NCBI GenBank assembly: GCA_017882215.1
Contig: JADGPX010000003.1
Span: 1-34,611 of the forward strand
Reading direction: 5' to 3'
DNA from: Chitinophagaceae bacterium
Lineage (GTDB): Bacteria; Bacteroidota; Bacteroidia; Chitinophagales; Chitinophagaceae
Length of the DNA stretch: 34,611 bases
Of this stretch, positions 1 through 9,061 are shown in pieces. The number at the start of each line of letters is the position of its first letter. The stretch's first letter is position 1. The notes beneath the pieces were generated by a model that was given only the letters and a program-made list of their open reading frames with translations, ran no database searches and was not told the DNA's origin. The position numbers were made by a program, and so were the translations under genes.

Positions 1-83
1 CCGACCACGGCGAAGAAAAATTTTCATAAATGACGTGTTATCGGATTGTGCTTTACACAAAATATCGTATAACTTATTACTCA

Positions 84-848
84 CTACCATCCTCCGCTTG
101 CTCCACCGCCGCCGCCTGAGCCGCCACCAAAACCTCCAAATCCTCCGCCGCCAAATCCGCCACCACCAAAACCTCCACCTCTGCCACCACCACCTAACAT
201 ACTGCCAAGCATAAACCATGGCAAAACCCCAAGTCCTCTTGATCCGCGACGACTCATATAATTGCCGCCACCGCCGCCAATGCGTGAGATAATAAAAATT
301 ATAATGATAATTAAAAAGAATATTATTTTAAATAAAATGCCTGAACTTCTTTGTTGGGGAACTGATTTATATTCGCCAGCAGCCGCCAGAATAATCGCAT
401 CTATGGTTTGATCGAATCCCCGGTAATAATCATTTGCTTTAAAATTTGGGATCATCACCTCATCAATAATGTGCTTACAAGTAATATCAGGCAGCACACC
501 TTCCATTCCAGATCCCGTTTCTATTCTTGCTTTTCTTTCAGCCTTTGAAACCAGGATAACTACACCATTATTTTTCTCCTTTGTTCCAACACCCCAATCA
601 CGTAAATATTTTAAAGAAAGTTCAGCAATGTCGTAGCCTTGCAAATCGGGCACAGTAACAATTACAATTGCAGAAGAGGTGCTGTCATTATAATCTCTTA
701 TCTTTTTTTCTAACGCCTCTCTTTGAGATGGTTCAAGAAAATTACCAAAATCATTTACTGCAACCGGAGGATTAGGACGAGGCTGAATAGTTTGCGCATT
801 AACAAACTGAATTGAAAAAAGAATAAATATTAAGAAGAATTTCTTCAT
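84..848 (-). CDS. TPM-domain protein, secreted/membrane, glycine-rich tail
   Basis: This is a TPM_phosphatase (YgcG-like) family protein of about 254 residues. I start it at the Met at 848, because MKKFFLIFILFSIQFVNAQ is a clean signal peptide; an upstream Met adds only seven unlikely residues. The TPM domain follows (about residues 20-150, with VNDFGNFLEP, SSAIVIVTVPDLQG and NNGVVILVSKAERKARIETG). A transmembrane helix rich in Ile/Phe lies around 170-190, and the C-terminus is a long Gly-rich tail ending SGGW. It is the last gene of a LemA-TPM-TPM cluster on the minus strand. TPM proteins next to LemA are a recurrent pairing linked to envelope functions, but the biochemical role is not settled. 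Family assignment is firm and role is not. Confidence 0.88.
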   Translation of the reverse strand: MKKFFLIFILFSIQFVNAQTIQPRPNPPVAVNDFGNFLEPSQREALEKKIRDYNDSTSSAIVIVTVPDLQGYDIAELSLKYLRDWGVGTKEKNNGVVILVSKAERKARIETGSGMEGVLPDITCKHIIDEVMIPNFKANDYYRGFDQTIDAIILAAAGEYKSVPQQRSSGILFKIIFFLIIIIIFIISRIGGGGGNYMSRRGSRGLGVLPWFMLGSMLGGGGRGGGFGGGGFGGGGFGGFGGGSGGGGGASGGW

Positions 849-866
849 TGATTGTTTGATTAACCT

Positions 867-917
867 CACCCTGCCCTCTCCAAAGCCCGCCTGACCGGAC
901 GGGCAGGGAGAGGGTTA
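867..917. repeat. Nested palindromic intergenic repeat
   Basis: Between two TPM genes lies a CCCTCTCC...GAGAGGG palindrome holding an inner palindrome at 886-908 (CCCGCCTG, short loop, CGGGCAGG). The inner module belongs to the GCCTGAC/GTCGGGC family also seen at 3490, 20612, 29221, 30898 and 31082. The outer module resembles the CCTCTCC family at 2062, 13966 and 14290. Confidence 0.7.
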
Positions 918-1370
918 TTTTCCAAAAATTATTTCATCGGGAAGTTCATTTTTGTTCGTGTCTTTATTATAAGGAAAATTTTCCTGCAGTGCCTCACCTA
1001 TTTCTTTAATACACTGGCTAATTCCTTCTGCATAATTTTCTTTACTAAAATGAGAAAGAATTTTATTTACAACTTCCTTCCAAAATTGATCTCCAACTTT
1101 TTCGTGAATACCACTATCCGCATAAACAGCAAGCTTCCTGTGTTTTAATGCCACATACAGCAGCACTGCATTGCGGTCTTGCGTATTTTGCATCTTTAGT
1201 TTAGAGAAAATTTTAATTGCTCTGTCAAGCGGATCAATAAATTTGCATTTGCTTTCCACAAAAACTCTCACTTCTCCGCTGGTGCATTTTTCAGCATTGC
1301 GGATAGCAGCAACAATTTTTTCATTTTCTTCTTTTGAAAAAAATTCTTTCTTTTTAAAAAGGGAGAACAT
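915..1370 (-). CDS. Small TPM-domain protein
   Basis: This is a second TPM-domain protein of 151 residues. It has no signal peptide or membrane segment, so it is probably cytoplasmic or peripheral. Visible family features are SGEVRVFVESKC (around 31-42), AVLLYVALKHRKLAVYADSG (around 68-87) and a C-terminal helical part with ISQCIKEIGEALQ. It lies 13 bp downstream of lemA and upstream of the larger TPM gene, all on the minus strand, so the three are probably co-transcribed. Its 3' end abuts the palindromic repeat at 867-917. Exact function is unknown. Confidence 0.85.
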   Translation of the reverse strand: MFSLFKKKEFFSKEENEKIVAAIRNAEKCTSGEVRVFVESKCKFIDPLDRAIKIFSKLKMQNTQDRNAVLLYVALKHRKLAVYADSGIHEKVGDQFWKEVVNKILSHFSKENYAEGISQCIKEIGEALQENFPYNKDTNKNELPDEIIFGK

Positions 1371-1383
1371 TTATTTCCTGATT

Positions 1384-1974
1384 TTATTTTATATCAAAAT
1401 TCATATCAGGAACCTTTTCACTTCCGGGATCTGATTTGTAAAAAGGTTTTTCGTGGTAACCAAATGCACCGGCGAATATGTTATTAGGGAAAGTTTTTAC
1501 TTTTAAATTATATCCCTGCACCGCAGCGTTATAATCTTTGCGGGCAACATTGATCCGGTTTTCTGTTCCTTCTATCTGCGCCTGGAAATCCTGGAAAGCT
1601 TTGGTTGTTTTTATATCAGGATACCTTTCAACCACAGCCAATAATTTGCTGAATGAACTTTGTAATCCTGCCTGCGCCTGTTGATAAGCCTCCAAAGATT
1701 TTGGATCGCTAATATTAACATTAATAGAAGTTGCCTTAGCCCTGGCAGCAACTACTTCGGTTAATACAGATTTTTCAAAATTGGCAGAAGCCGAAATGGT
1801 TTTAATAACACTGGTATAGAGATCGGTTCTTCGTTGATAGTTGGTTTCCACATCTCCCCATTTTGCTTTCACCTGCTGGTCAACCCCTATCAAACCATTG
1901 TATGCGCCGCAACCCCAAAAAAATAATAAAACTACTACGGCGAGTATAACATATAAACCTGTTCTTGATTTCAT
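1384..1974 (-). CDS. lemA: LemA family protein
   Basis: This 196-residue protein has an N-terminal transmembrane segment (LYVILAVVVLLFFWGCGAYNGLIG, about 7-30) followed by the helical LemA domain. Recognisable family stretches are VDQQVKAKWGDVETNYQRR (about 31-50) and AYNAAVQGYNLKVKTFPNN near the C-terminus. The length matches the family (about 185-200). It is the first gene of the LemA-TPM-TPM cluster. LemA proteins are inner-membrane anchored with most of the protein on one face; their function is poorly known. Confidence in the family is high. Confidence 0.93.
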   Translation of the reverse strand: MKSRTGLYVILAVVVLLFFWGCGAYNGLIGVDQQVKAKWGDVETNYQRRTDLYTSVIKTISASANFEKSVLTEVVAARAKATSINVNISDPKSLEAYQQAQAGLQSSFSKLLAVVERYPDIKTTKAFQDFQAQIEGTENRINVARKDYNAAVQGYNLKVKTFPNNIFAGAFGYHEKPFYKSDPGSEKVPDMNFDIK

Positions 1975-2044
1975 TTTTATTTATTTTAATTAAAGATAAT
2001 AGTTTTAAGCAAATGCTATGCTTAACATTTTTACTGTCATTTTT

Positions 2045-2092
2045 ACACCTCACCCTAAATTCCTCTCCACATGGAGAGGGACTTCCGAAGTT
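2045..2092. repeat. CCTCTCC palindrome between lemA and pgk
   Basis: A perfect palindrome CCTCTCCA-CA-TGGAGAGG lies at 2062-2079, preceded by CACCTCACCCTAAATT. It matches the modules at 13966-13989 and 14290-14311, including a CCTCACCC flank. It lies just past the pgk stop codon. It lacks a clear T-tract on the minus strand, so I treat it as a dispersed repeat, not a terminator. Confidence 0.65.
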
Positions 2093-2095
2093 TTT

Positions 2096-3295
2096 TTACA
2101 ATTGTATCGCTGCTATTCCCGGCAATGTTTTTCCTTCGAAATATTCAAGCAAAGCGCCGCCGCCAGTACTTACAAAACTCACTTTATCTGCAAGATTAAA
2201 TTTATTTACCGCAGCAACACTATCTCCTCCGCCAATAAGGGAAAATGCACCATTCTTTGTTGCATCTGCAATTGCCTGCGCTATTGCTTTAGTACCATGC
2301 TGAAATTTTTCCATTTCAAAAACTCCCATTGGACCATTCCATAAAATGGTTTTTGAGTTACTGATAACTTTGCAAAAAGTTTCAATCGCCATCTGCCCAA
2401 TATCAAGTCCCATCCAGCCATCAGGAATAGTATTGCTTAATGCGCCCGATACTTCTGCATTGGCATCAAATTTATCGGCAATGATCGAATCCTGCGGAAG
2501 ATGAATGCAAACATTTTTTTCTTTAGCCTTCTCCAATAACTCCTTTGCTGTTTCCACTCTGTCATCTTCACACAAAGAGTTTCCAATTTTACCACCTTCT
2601 GCTTTGAAAAAAGTATAAGCCATGCCACCGCCGATAATAATATCAGTTGCTCTGTCCAGAAGATTTTCTATGACCAGTATTTTGTCTGAAACTTTTGCTC
2701 CGCCTATGATTGCCAGGAAAGGTTTTTCGGCTTTATGTAAAATTTTTTCTGCGCTTTCCACTTCTTTTTCCATCAATAAACCAAACATTTTTTTATCAGC
2801 TGCAAAAAACTTTGCAATAATTGCTGTAGATGCATGGGCACGATGTGCTGTGCCAAATGCATCATTCACATACACATCGCCAAGCTTACTTAGTTTTTCT
2901 GCAAAACCTTCGTCACCCTTTTCTTCTTCTTTATAAAAGCGAAGATTTTCTAACAGCAGAACTTCTCCCGGTTTTAAATTTTTTGATTTGTTAACCGCAT
3001 CTTCTCCTATGCAGTCATCTGCAAATAAAACCTTCGTTTCATTTCCCAACAATTTCTGCAGATGATTAACTAAATGCTTTAAAGAATATTTTTCTGATGG
3101 ACCTTCTTTTGGTCTGCCAAAATGCGACATTAAAATAACACTGCCACCATCTTTTAATATTTTTTGAATTGATGGCAGTGATGCCCGCATCCGGTTATCA
3201 TCAGTAATTTCAAACTTATCATTAAGCGGTACGTTAAAATCCACACGTATCAGTGCTTTTTGACCTTTGAAATTATAATCTGAAAATTTGCTCAT
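2096..3295 (-). CDS. pgk: Phosphoglycerate kinase
   Basis: This enzyme converts 1,3-bisphosphoglycerate + ADP to 3-phosphoglycerate + ATP in glycolysis (cytoplasm). At 399 residues it is the usual bacterial length. Signatures seen are [11 protein letters not shown] near the N-terminus, LMSHFGRPK (about 54-62), [16 protein letters not shown] (about 141-156), [10 protein letters not shown] (about 196-205) and the nucleotide-loop motif [11 protein letters not shown] (about 352-362). The start Met is followed by [20 protein letters not shown], the normal N-terminus. It lies downstream of gapA on the same strand, but a repeat-filled 258-bp gap separates the two, so co-transcription is uncertain. 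Confidence 0.98.
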   Translation of the reverse strand: MSKFSDYNFKGQKALIRVDFNVPLNDKFEITDDNRMRASLPSIQKILKDGGSVILMSHFGRPKEGPSEKYSLKHLVNHLQKLLGNETKVLFADDCIGEDAVNKSKNLKPGEVLLLENLRFYKEEEKGDEGFAEKLSKLGDVYVNDAFGTAHRAHASTAIIAKFFAADKKMFGLLMEKEVESAEKILHKAEKPFLAIIGGAKVSDKILVIENLLDRATDIIIGGGMAYTFFKAEGGKIGNSLCEDDRVETAKELLEKAKEKNVCIHLPQDSIIADKFDANAEVSGALSNTIPDGWMGLDIGQMAIETFCKVISNSKTILWNGPMGVFEMEKFQHGTKAIAQAIADATKNGAFSLIGGGDSVAAVNKFNLADKVSFVSTGGGALLEYFEGKTLPGIAAIQL

Positions 3296-3346
3296 AATAA
3301 TTTTTTATTTGCTCTGTTATTAAAAACCCTTTTATCATAAAAAAAT

Positions 3347-3525
3347 AACGCAAAGAACACAAAGAAAAAACGCAAAGCATTGCAAAGTTTTCTTTGCGTC
3401 GCTTTGCGTATACAGCGTTCTTTGCGTTACCAAAAAAGATAAATAAAGAACTAACAGTACAAGTGAGTCCCGATTACTATCGGGACAATCCTGCCCGACT
3501 GACACTGGTCAGGCGGGGATGTTGA
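3347..3525. repeat. Composite hairpin repeat, copy A
   Basis: This fills most of the gapA-pgk gap. It opens with AACGCAAAGAAC (3347-3358), matched by perfect inverse GTTCTTTGCGTT (3417-3428), with further CGCAAAG/CTTTGCG pairs inside. Then come a palindrome GTCCCGAT-TACT-ATCGGGAC (3467-3486) and a CCTGCCCGACT...GGTCAGGCGGGG palindrome (3490-3518). The whole unit recurs in reverse orientation at 29214-29415 with the same order of parts. Confidence 0.85.
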
Positions 3526-3553
3526 TTAATGAACATTTGCTTGTCCCAAAAAC

Positions 3554-4567
3554 TTATTTATTAATCAAGCCAGCGAAATAATGAACAGTACGTACCAATT
3601 GAGATACATAGCTCATTTCATTATCGTACCAGCTAACTGTTTTCACCATTTGTGTATCACCAACGGTTAATACTCTCGTTTGTGTAGCGTCAAACAAAGA
3701 ACCGTAATGAATACCTATAATATCTGTGCTAACTATTTCATCTTCTGTATAGCCGAAACTCTCGTTGCTGGCGGCTTTCATGGCAGCATTCACTTCTTCC
3801 AAAGATGTTTTTTTATTAAGGATCGTGGTAAGTTCAGTTAGTGAACCGGTAATGACTGGAACTCTTTGCGCAACACCATCAAGCTTTCCTTTTAGCTCGG
3901 GCAAAACCAATCCAATTGCTTTTGCTGCGCCTGTACTGTTGGGAACAATATTTTGTGCTGCAGCTCTGGCCCTGCGCAGATCACCCTTGGGATGAGGTGC
4001 ATCCAAAGTATTTTGGTCATTGGTATAAGCATGAATGGTTGTCATAAAACCGGCAGTAATTCCAAAAGTATCATTCAGCACTTTTGCCATTGGCGCAAGA
4101 CAATTAGTAGTGCATGATGCACATGATATAATTGTTTCACTGCCATCTAAAATATTGTGATTAACATTAAATATAACTGTCTTAAGATCGCCTGTTGCAG
4201 GCGCAGAGATAACTACCCGTTTTGCACCTGCAGTAATGTGAGCCTGGGCTTTATCCTTATCGGTAAAAAACCCTGTGCTCTCTATTACAACATCTACGTT
4301 GTGCTGTCCCCATGGAATTTGAGCAGGATCTTTCTGTGCATAAATTTTTATTTCATGCCCGTCAACTACTATAGCATTTTCAGTAGAAGTTACCTGCTGA
4401 TCAAACCTTCCATGTGCACTGTCGTACTTTAATAAATGTGCCAACATTTTAGGGCTGGTAAGGTCGTTGATGGCAACAACTTCTATATCTTTCATATTAT
4501 ATATCTGGCGAAATACTAATCTTCCTATTCTTCCAAAACCATTAATGGCAACTTTAACTGTGCTCAT
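3554..4567 (-). CDS. gapA: Glyceraldehyde-3-phosphate dehydrogenase, type I
   Basis: This NAD-dependent GAPDH catalyses G3P + NAD + Pi to 1,3-bisphosphoglycerate (cytoplasm, tetramer by family). At 337 residues it is full length. It has the Rossmann start [17 protein letters not shown], the catalytic motif [15 protein letters not shown] with Cys152, the His region [10 protein letters not shown] and the C-terminal [16 protein letters not shown]. It is encoded upstream of pgk on the same strand. A good -7-type promoter element lies at 4598-4605, giving a short leader. Confidence is very high. Confidence 0.98.
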   Translation of the reverse strand: MSTVKVAINGFGRIGRLVFRQIYNMKDIEVVAINDLTSPKMLAHLLKYDSAHGRFDQQVTSTENAIVVDGHEIKIYAQKDPAQIPWGQHNVDVVIESTGFFTDKDKAQAHITAGAKRVVISAPATGDLKTVIFNVNHNILDGSETIISCASCTTNCLAPMAKVLNDTFGITAGFMTTIHAYTNDQNTLDAPHPKGDLRRARAAAQNIVPNSTGAAKAIGLVLPELKGKLDGVAQRVPVITGSLTELTTILNKKTSLEEVNAAMKAASNESFGYTEDEIVSTDIIGIHYGSLFDATQTRVLTVGDTQMVKTVSWYDNEMSYVSQLVRTVHYFAGLINK

Positions 4568-4597
4568 AGCTTAATTATTTAATAAATTTTTAGGAGA

Positions 4598-4605
4598 CAA
4601 AATTA
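4598..4605 (-). promoter_or_regulatory. Candidate -7 element for gapA
   Basis: On the minus strand this reads TAATTTTG, an exact match to the Bacteroidota TAnnTTTG element, 31 bp before the gapA ATG. No clear TTG -33 element is seen at the expected distance, so the promoter is plausible but not certain. Confidence 0.45.
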
Positions 4606-4688
4606 CAGTAAGTGAGAGAATAATAATAGAGAATATTTTTAATACTTATAGAGGTTAGGCGTGGTAAGCAGGAATATTGCCGTGTGTT

Positions 4689-5570
4689 TTATTTTTCATC
4701 ATCGCGGTCAGGGTGCGATTCTCTTTTTTCATTATCTCCCATTAACAGATGCGTTTCAGGGTCTTTCATCACTTCTTCCATATTGCGATCGTTGTCAATA
4801 ATACCTTTTTCTTCCAGCATACGCATGTCTTTCGCATCTCTTAAAAATTCAGATGCAAAAATGAATTCATTCAATTTCTGATTCTTACTGAAAATAATTT
4901 CTTTATTGTTGCCTACCCATTCTTTTTCTCCCTGGTACAAGTATAAAATAGTTTGACCAATCTCCATCACACTGTTCATATCATGTGAATTGATAACCGT
5001 GGTCATATTATATTCTTTGGTGATCTCTTTTATTAGCAAATCAATTACCATTGAGGTTTGAGGATCAAGCCCTGAGTTAGGTTCATCGCAAAACAAATAT
5101 TTTGGATTTAATACAATAGCCCGTGCAATCCCAACTCTTTTTTTCATACCGCCGCTTACCTCTGCAGGAAATTTTTTATTTGTATCCTTTAGATTTACTC
5201 TTTCCAAAACTTCATTTACCCTGTCTATTTTTTTCTTATGATCCCATTTGGTAAACATATCCAGCGGAAATTTTACATTCCGTTCAACCGTCATACTGTC
5301 GAATAAGGCAGAACCCTGGAAAAGCATTCCTATCTGTTGGCGTAATTGTTTTCGTTCTTCTTCCGGCATTGCAGGCAGGTTATTGCCGTCAAATAAAATT
5401 TCTCCTTCATCAACTTCAAATAAACCTACCATGCATTTTTGTAAAACAGTTTTCCCACTTCCGCTGATGCCAATAATTAAATTGGTTTTACCGGTTTCCA
5501 TAACAGCACTTACGCCTTTAAGAATTTGTATATCCCCAAATGACTTGCTTACATTTTTTATTTCAATCAT
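4689..5570 (-). CDS. ABC transporter ATPase, MlaF-like
   Basis: This 293-residue cytoplasmic ATPase probably powers a phospholipid/MCE-type (Mla) transporter with the permease encoded just upstream. I start it at MIEIKNVSKSFG (5570); the 15 upstream codons are read from a CTGCAAG-rich repeat. Motifs are Walker A GISGSGKT, signature VSGGMKKRVGIARAI and Walker B YLFCDEPNSGLDP followed by the H-loop TVINSHDM. The C-terminal tail of about 45 residues is charged. The paired permease (5803-6540) lies 232 bp upstream on the same strand. No MCE/MlaD gene is in the window. Confidence 0.9.
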   Translation of the reverse strand: MIEIKNVSKSFGDIQILKGVSAVMETGKTNLIIGISGSGKTVLQKCMVGLFEVDEGEILFDGNNLPAMPEEERKQLRQQIGMLFQGSALFDSMTVERNVKFPLDMFTKWDHKKKIDRVNEVLERVNLKDTNKKFPAEVSGGMKKRVGIARAIVLNPKYLFCDEPNSGLDPQTSMVIDLLIKEITKEYNMTTVINSHDMNSVMEIGQTILYLYQGEKEWVGNNKEIIFSKNQKLNEFIFASEFLRDAKDMRMLEEKGIIDNDRNMEEVMKDPETHLLMGDNEKRESHPDRDDEK

Positions 5571-5615
5571 AGTGCTCAGCTGCAAGTTACAAGCGGCAAG
5601 CTGCAAGAAATGCAT
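5571..5615. repeat. CTGCAAG-type short repeats
   Basis: The stretch just before the ATPase start carries AGCTGCAAGTTACAAG and GGCAAGCTGCAAG, imperfect repeats of a CAAGCTGCAAG unit. It is open in the ATPase frame but does not resemble the family N-terminus. A short related fragment (ATCAGCTTGCAG) lies near 5790. Confidence 0.45.
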
Positions 5616-5802
5616 ATGCCGTATATAACTCTATTGTATTAATTTATTAATAAGTGAAATTAACATTTTTTGAATCTCCACATTTTATTATTCAATGCTT
5701 CTATTTCTGTTTGAAATTGTATCAATTTTTTAAAATCTTTCATAAATAATTTGTTTGGAATAAGGTGAAAGTTTATTTTCCTGAAGCTATCAGCTTGCAG
5801 TT

Positions 5803-6540
5803 TTATAAAAGTATTGCTGCCAATATATAATCGGCAAATAATATTAAAATGCAGCTTGTTATAACAGCGGTAGTGCTTGCTCTTCCTATTTCCAGCGCAC
5901 CTCCTTTAACGTTATAGCCATAAAATGCAGGAATGCTGCTGATGATAAATGCAAATGTGTATGACTTAGCCAGTGCAAATGTTACGTTCTTCGGAATAAA
6001 ATTTTCAAGCAATCCTTTATCAAAAATATCTGTGGAAACAATGTTAGACATACTGCTTGCAAACCTTGCGCCCCAAATGCCTAACACCATAGAAATGATA
6101 ACCAGCAAAGGAATTGTGATAAGCGCTGCCAATATTTTGGGCATTACTAAATATGATTTTGTGTTGATGCCCATTATTTCCAAAGCATCAATTTGCTCAC
6201 TCACTCTCATGTTGCCTAATTCACCCGCAATCTTACTTCCGATAACTCCTGCCAATACAATACAAACCAGTGTGGGAGCAAACTCCAGGATAACCGTATC
6301 TCTAACCACCTGAGAAATTGTAGTTTTAGGAACCAGCGGACTTATTAATTGATAACCCGTTTGCACAGCACTTACAGCTCCCATAAATACTGAGATAATT
6401 GCCACGATGCCCAGCGCTCCAATGCCAATCTCAACACATTGATGCATGAGTTCCTTCCAATACATTTTAAAGTTTTCAGGCTTGGTAAACATGCCTTTTA
6501 TCAGTAAAATATATTCGCCAAATAATTTGAAAAATTTCAT
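5803..6540 (-). CDS. ABC transporter permease, MlaE family
   Basis: This 245-residue integral membrane protein of the MlaE/YrbE family forms the permease of an MCE-type lipid transporter. It has an N-terminal amphipathic part, then hydrophobic segments (GIGALGIVAIISVFMGAV, about 38-55; YLVMPKILAALITIPLLVII, about 130-149; a last one near 225-243). The family hallmark is the conserved stretch LEFAPTLVCIVLAGVIGSKIAGELGNMRVSEQIDALEIMGI, seen in pieces at about 84-124. It starts 26 bp after the malic enzyme stop and precedes the ATPase, so maeB-mlaE-mlaF may share a transcript. Confidence 0.92.
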   Translation of the reverse strand: MKFFKLFGEYILLIKGMFTKPENFKMYWKELMHQCVEIGIGALGIVAIISVFMGAVSAVQTGYQLISPLVPKTTISQVVRDTVILEFAPTLVCIVLAGVIGSKIAGELGNMRVSEQIDALEIMGINTKSYLVMPKILAALITIPLLVIISMVLGIWGARFASSMSNIVSTDIFDKGLLENFIPKNVTFALAKSYTFAFIISSIPAFYGYNVKGGALEIGRASTTAVITSCILILFADYILAAILL

Positions 6541-6566
6541 TCGCTATTTTTAAAATATTTTAAGCC

Positions 6567-8912
6567 TTATATATCGTAGTTTACCTTTTTAAATTTTTTC
6601 CACCAGCGGGAACTCTGAACAATCTCCTCTGTTTTATAATTTCCTTTTATTTGTGCATCAATAACCGCAATCAACACCATATTAAATATACTGCGTACCT
6701 GGCTGCCGATTTGTAAAATATGTACAGGCTTACGCAGACCTAATAAGATCGGGCCAATTGCATCAGCCCCTCCAATTTCCTGTAACAGATTATACGCAAC
6801 ATTGCCTGCTGCCAGGTTTGGAAATATCAAAGTATTTACATCCTGGTTAACCAACTCACTGAAAGGATAATTGTCTTTTATTATTTCTTTATTAAAAGCA
6901 ACATTAGCCTGAACTTCTCCATCAACAATTAATGTAGGATCTTTTTGCTTTACAATATCTCTTGCACAAGCCACCAGTTTTGCTTCCGGAGAATGGCTAC
7001 TCCCAAAGTTTGAATAGCTCAGCATTGCTATGCATGGTGTGATTCCGAAATGCTTTACTTCTTTGGCTACTAAGAGTGTAATATCAGCCAGTTCTTCAGC
7101 AGTTGGATTAAAATTTACAGTTGTATCTGCCAAAAATAGCGGACCTTTTTTTGTCATGATAATATACATGCCTGCCACTTTTTTAGCGCCTTCTTCCATA
7201 CCAATAATATGTAATGCAGGCCTGATTGTATCAGGATAGTTTTTAGAAAGCCCGGATATCATTGCATCAGCATCACCTGTTTCAACCATCATACAACCAT
7301 AATAGTTGCGGTCTCTCATTATTTTTTTTGCTTCATAAAAATTAAATCCTTTCCGTTGTCTTTTTTTGAAGAACAGCTCACCATATTCAGCACGCTTGGA
7401 ATCCATCTCATGGCTTTTAGGATCGATTATTGGAATTCCCTCGAGTTCAATTCCGTTTTCCTGCGCAATTTTTTTGATCTTTATTTCATCACCTAACAGA
7501 ATTGGATATGCTACTCCTTCATCCTGTACAAGCTGTGCCGTCTTTAATATTTTTTGATTCTCTGCCTCCGCAAACACAACTCTCTTCGGTTCTTTTCTTG
7601 CCTTATTGCCAATGATCCGCAATAATTGATTATCTATACCAAGTCTTCTATTCAGATCAACCTTATAAGTTTCCCAATCAGTTATCGGGTATTTTGCTAC
7701 ACCACTTTCAATTGCAGCTTTAGCCACTGCCGGCGCTACCGTTGAAAGCAATCTTGTATCAAGAGGCTTTGGAATAATATAATTAGGACCAAACACGAGT
7801 GTTCTTTCATTATATGCCATGGTAACGATATCCGGAACAGGCGATTTTGTTAGTTCAGCCAAAGCCTTTACTGCAGCCAGTTTCATCGCTTCATTTATTT
7901 GTGTTGCTCTCACATCCAAAGCGCCGCGAAATATGTAAGGAAAGCCAAGCACATTATTTACCTGGTTAGGATAATCGCTGCGGCCTGTGGCCATAATAAT
8001 ATCTTTGCGTGCCGCTGTTGCATCTTCATAAGATATCTCAGCATCAGGATTTGCCATGGCAAAAACAATTGGATTTTTTGCCATGCTTTTTACCATATCA
8101 GGGGTAACAACATTACCAGCACTAAGACCTATAAAAACATCAGCATCCTTCATAGCTTCAACCAATGTGAGATCTTTTTTACGGGTTGTAGTAAACTGAA
8201 TTTTATATTCATTAAGATCATCTCTTTCAGCATGGAGCACTCCTGTTCTATCAAACATTACAAAGTTGTCGGGCTTTGCACCCAGCGCCTGGTATAAACG
8301 TACACAAGCCATAGCAGCAGCCCCGGCACCATTCACAACAAACTTTACTTTCTCAATTTTTTTCTTTTGAATTTCCAATGCATTTAAAAGAGCAGCAGAG
8401 CTGATTATCGCAGTGCCATGTTGATCATCGTGCATTATGGGAATATTCAACTGCTCCCTTAATTTTTTTTCTATATAAAAACATTCAGGCGCTTTTATAT
8501 CTTCCAGATTTATTCCGCCAAATGTTGGTTCTAATGACTTTACTATCTGAACAAATTTCTCAGGATCTTTTTCATTTATCTCGATATCAAAAACATCAAT
8601 ATCAGCAAATATTTTAAACAGAACTCCTTTGCCTTCCATCACAGGTTTCCCTGCTTCAGGACCAATATTTCCTAAGCCTAAAACAGCCGTACCATTACTT
8701 ATAACAGCTACAAGGTTTCCTTTAGCGGTGTACTTATAAACTGATTCAGGGTTTGCATGAATTTCCATGCATGGCACCGCCACACCTGGCGTATAAGCCA
8801 ATGAAAGATCTCTTTGCGTTTTAGTTGCTTTGGTTGGGATAACCTCAATTTTTCCCGGTCTTCCTTTGGAGTGATAATCCAATGCCTCCTGTTTTCGAAG
8901 TTCTTTTTTCAT
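6567..8912 (-). CDS. maeB: NADP-dependent malic enzyme with phosphotransacetylase-like domain
   Basis: This 781-residue fusion oxidatively decarboxylates malate to pyruvate, making NADPH. The N-terminal malic enzyme part (about 1-420) shows [11 protein letters not shown], the metal/substrate region [20 protein letters not shown] and a Rossmann segment [16 protein letters not shown]. The C-terminal part (about 430-760) is a phosphotransacetylase (PTA_PTB) domain with [17 protein letters not shown] and [15 protein letters not shown]; in this family it is usually regulatory, not catalytic. Length is typical of MaeB. It is the first gene of a run toward the MlaE/MlaF pair. Confidence 0.96.
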   Translation of the reverse strand: MKKELRKQEALDYHSKGRPGKIEVIPTKATKTQRDLSLAYTPGVAVPCMEIHANPESVYKYTAKGNLVAVISNGTAVLGLGNIGPEAGKPVMEGKGVLFKIFADIDVFDIEINEKDPEKFVQIVKSLEPTFGGINLEDIKAPECFYIEKKLREQLNIPIMHDDQHGTAIISSAALLNALEIQKKKIEKVKFVVNGAGAAAMACVRLYQALGAKPDNFVMFDRTGVLHAERDDLNEYKIQFTTTRKKDLTLVEAMKDADVFIGLSAGNVVTPDMVKSMAKNPIVFAMANPDAEISYEDATAARKDIIMATGRSDYPNQVNNVLGFPYIFRGALDVRATQINEAMKLAAVKALAELTKSPVPDIVTMAYNERTLVFGPNYIIPKPLDTRLLSTVAPAVAKAAIESGVAKYPITDWETYKVDLNRRLGIDNQLLRIIGNKARKEPKRVVFAEAENQKILKTAQLVQDEGVAYPILLGDEIKIKKIAQENGIELEGIPIIDPKSHEMDSKRAEYGELFFKKRQRKGFNFYEAKKIMRDRNYYGCMMVETGDADAMISGLSKNYPDTIRPALHIIGMEEGAKKVAGMYIIMTKKGPLFLADTTVNFNPTAEELADITLLVAKEVKHFGITPCIAMLSYSNFGSSHSPEAKLVACARDIVKQKDPTLIVDGEVQANVAFNKEIIKDNYPFSELVNQDVNTLIFPNLAAGNVAYNLLQEIGGADAIGPILLGLRKPVHILQIGSQVRSIFNMVLIAVIDAQIKGNYKTEEIVQSSRWWKKFKKVNYDI

Positions 8913-8981
8913 ACTTTTTATTTAGCACAAATTAATTTACGATAGATATAGTATTTAATTTGTGTTATAAAGATATTACTA

Positions 8982-9030
8982 ATCTCCCCAAGTCCCCTCT
9001 AAATCTCCTCCGCCATTTGGCGGAGAGACT
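8982..9030. repeat. Intergenic palindrome, CTCCGCCA family
   Basis: The perfect palindrome CTCCGCCA-TT-TGGCGGAG (9007-9024) follows CCCCTCTAATCTCC. The arms match those flanking the RAYT gene (24446-24465, 23930-23949), and the leader matches the repeat at 26859-26891. It lies in the maeB-amidohydrolase gap. Confidence 0.7.
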
Positions 9031-9061
9031 TATGAAAGTTTATATAATGGGTGTTCAAATC

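Noticed and set aside
2081-2098. ACTTC-C-GAAGT plus T7 as a terminator
   Set aside because: The stem is only 5 bp with a one-base loop, and the T-tract is on the plus strand where no gene ends.
5660-5743. 27-codon mini-ORF (MKDFKKLIQFQTEIEALNNK...) between the Mla permease and ATPase genes
   Set aside because: It begins like some four-helix-bundle proteins but the rest does not fit and it is too short to support.
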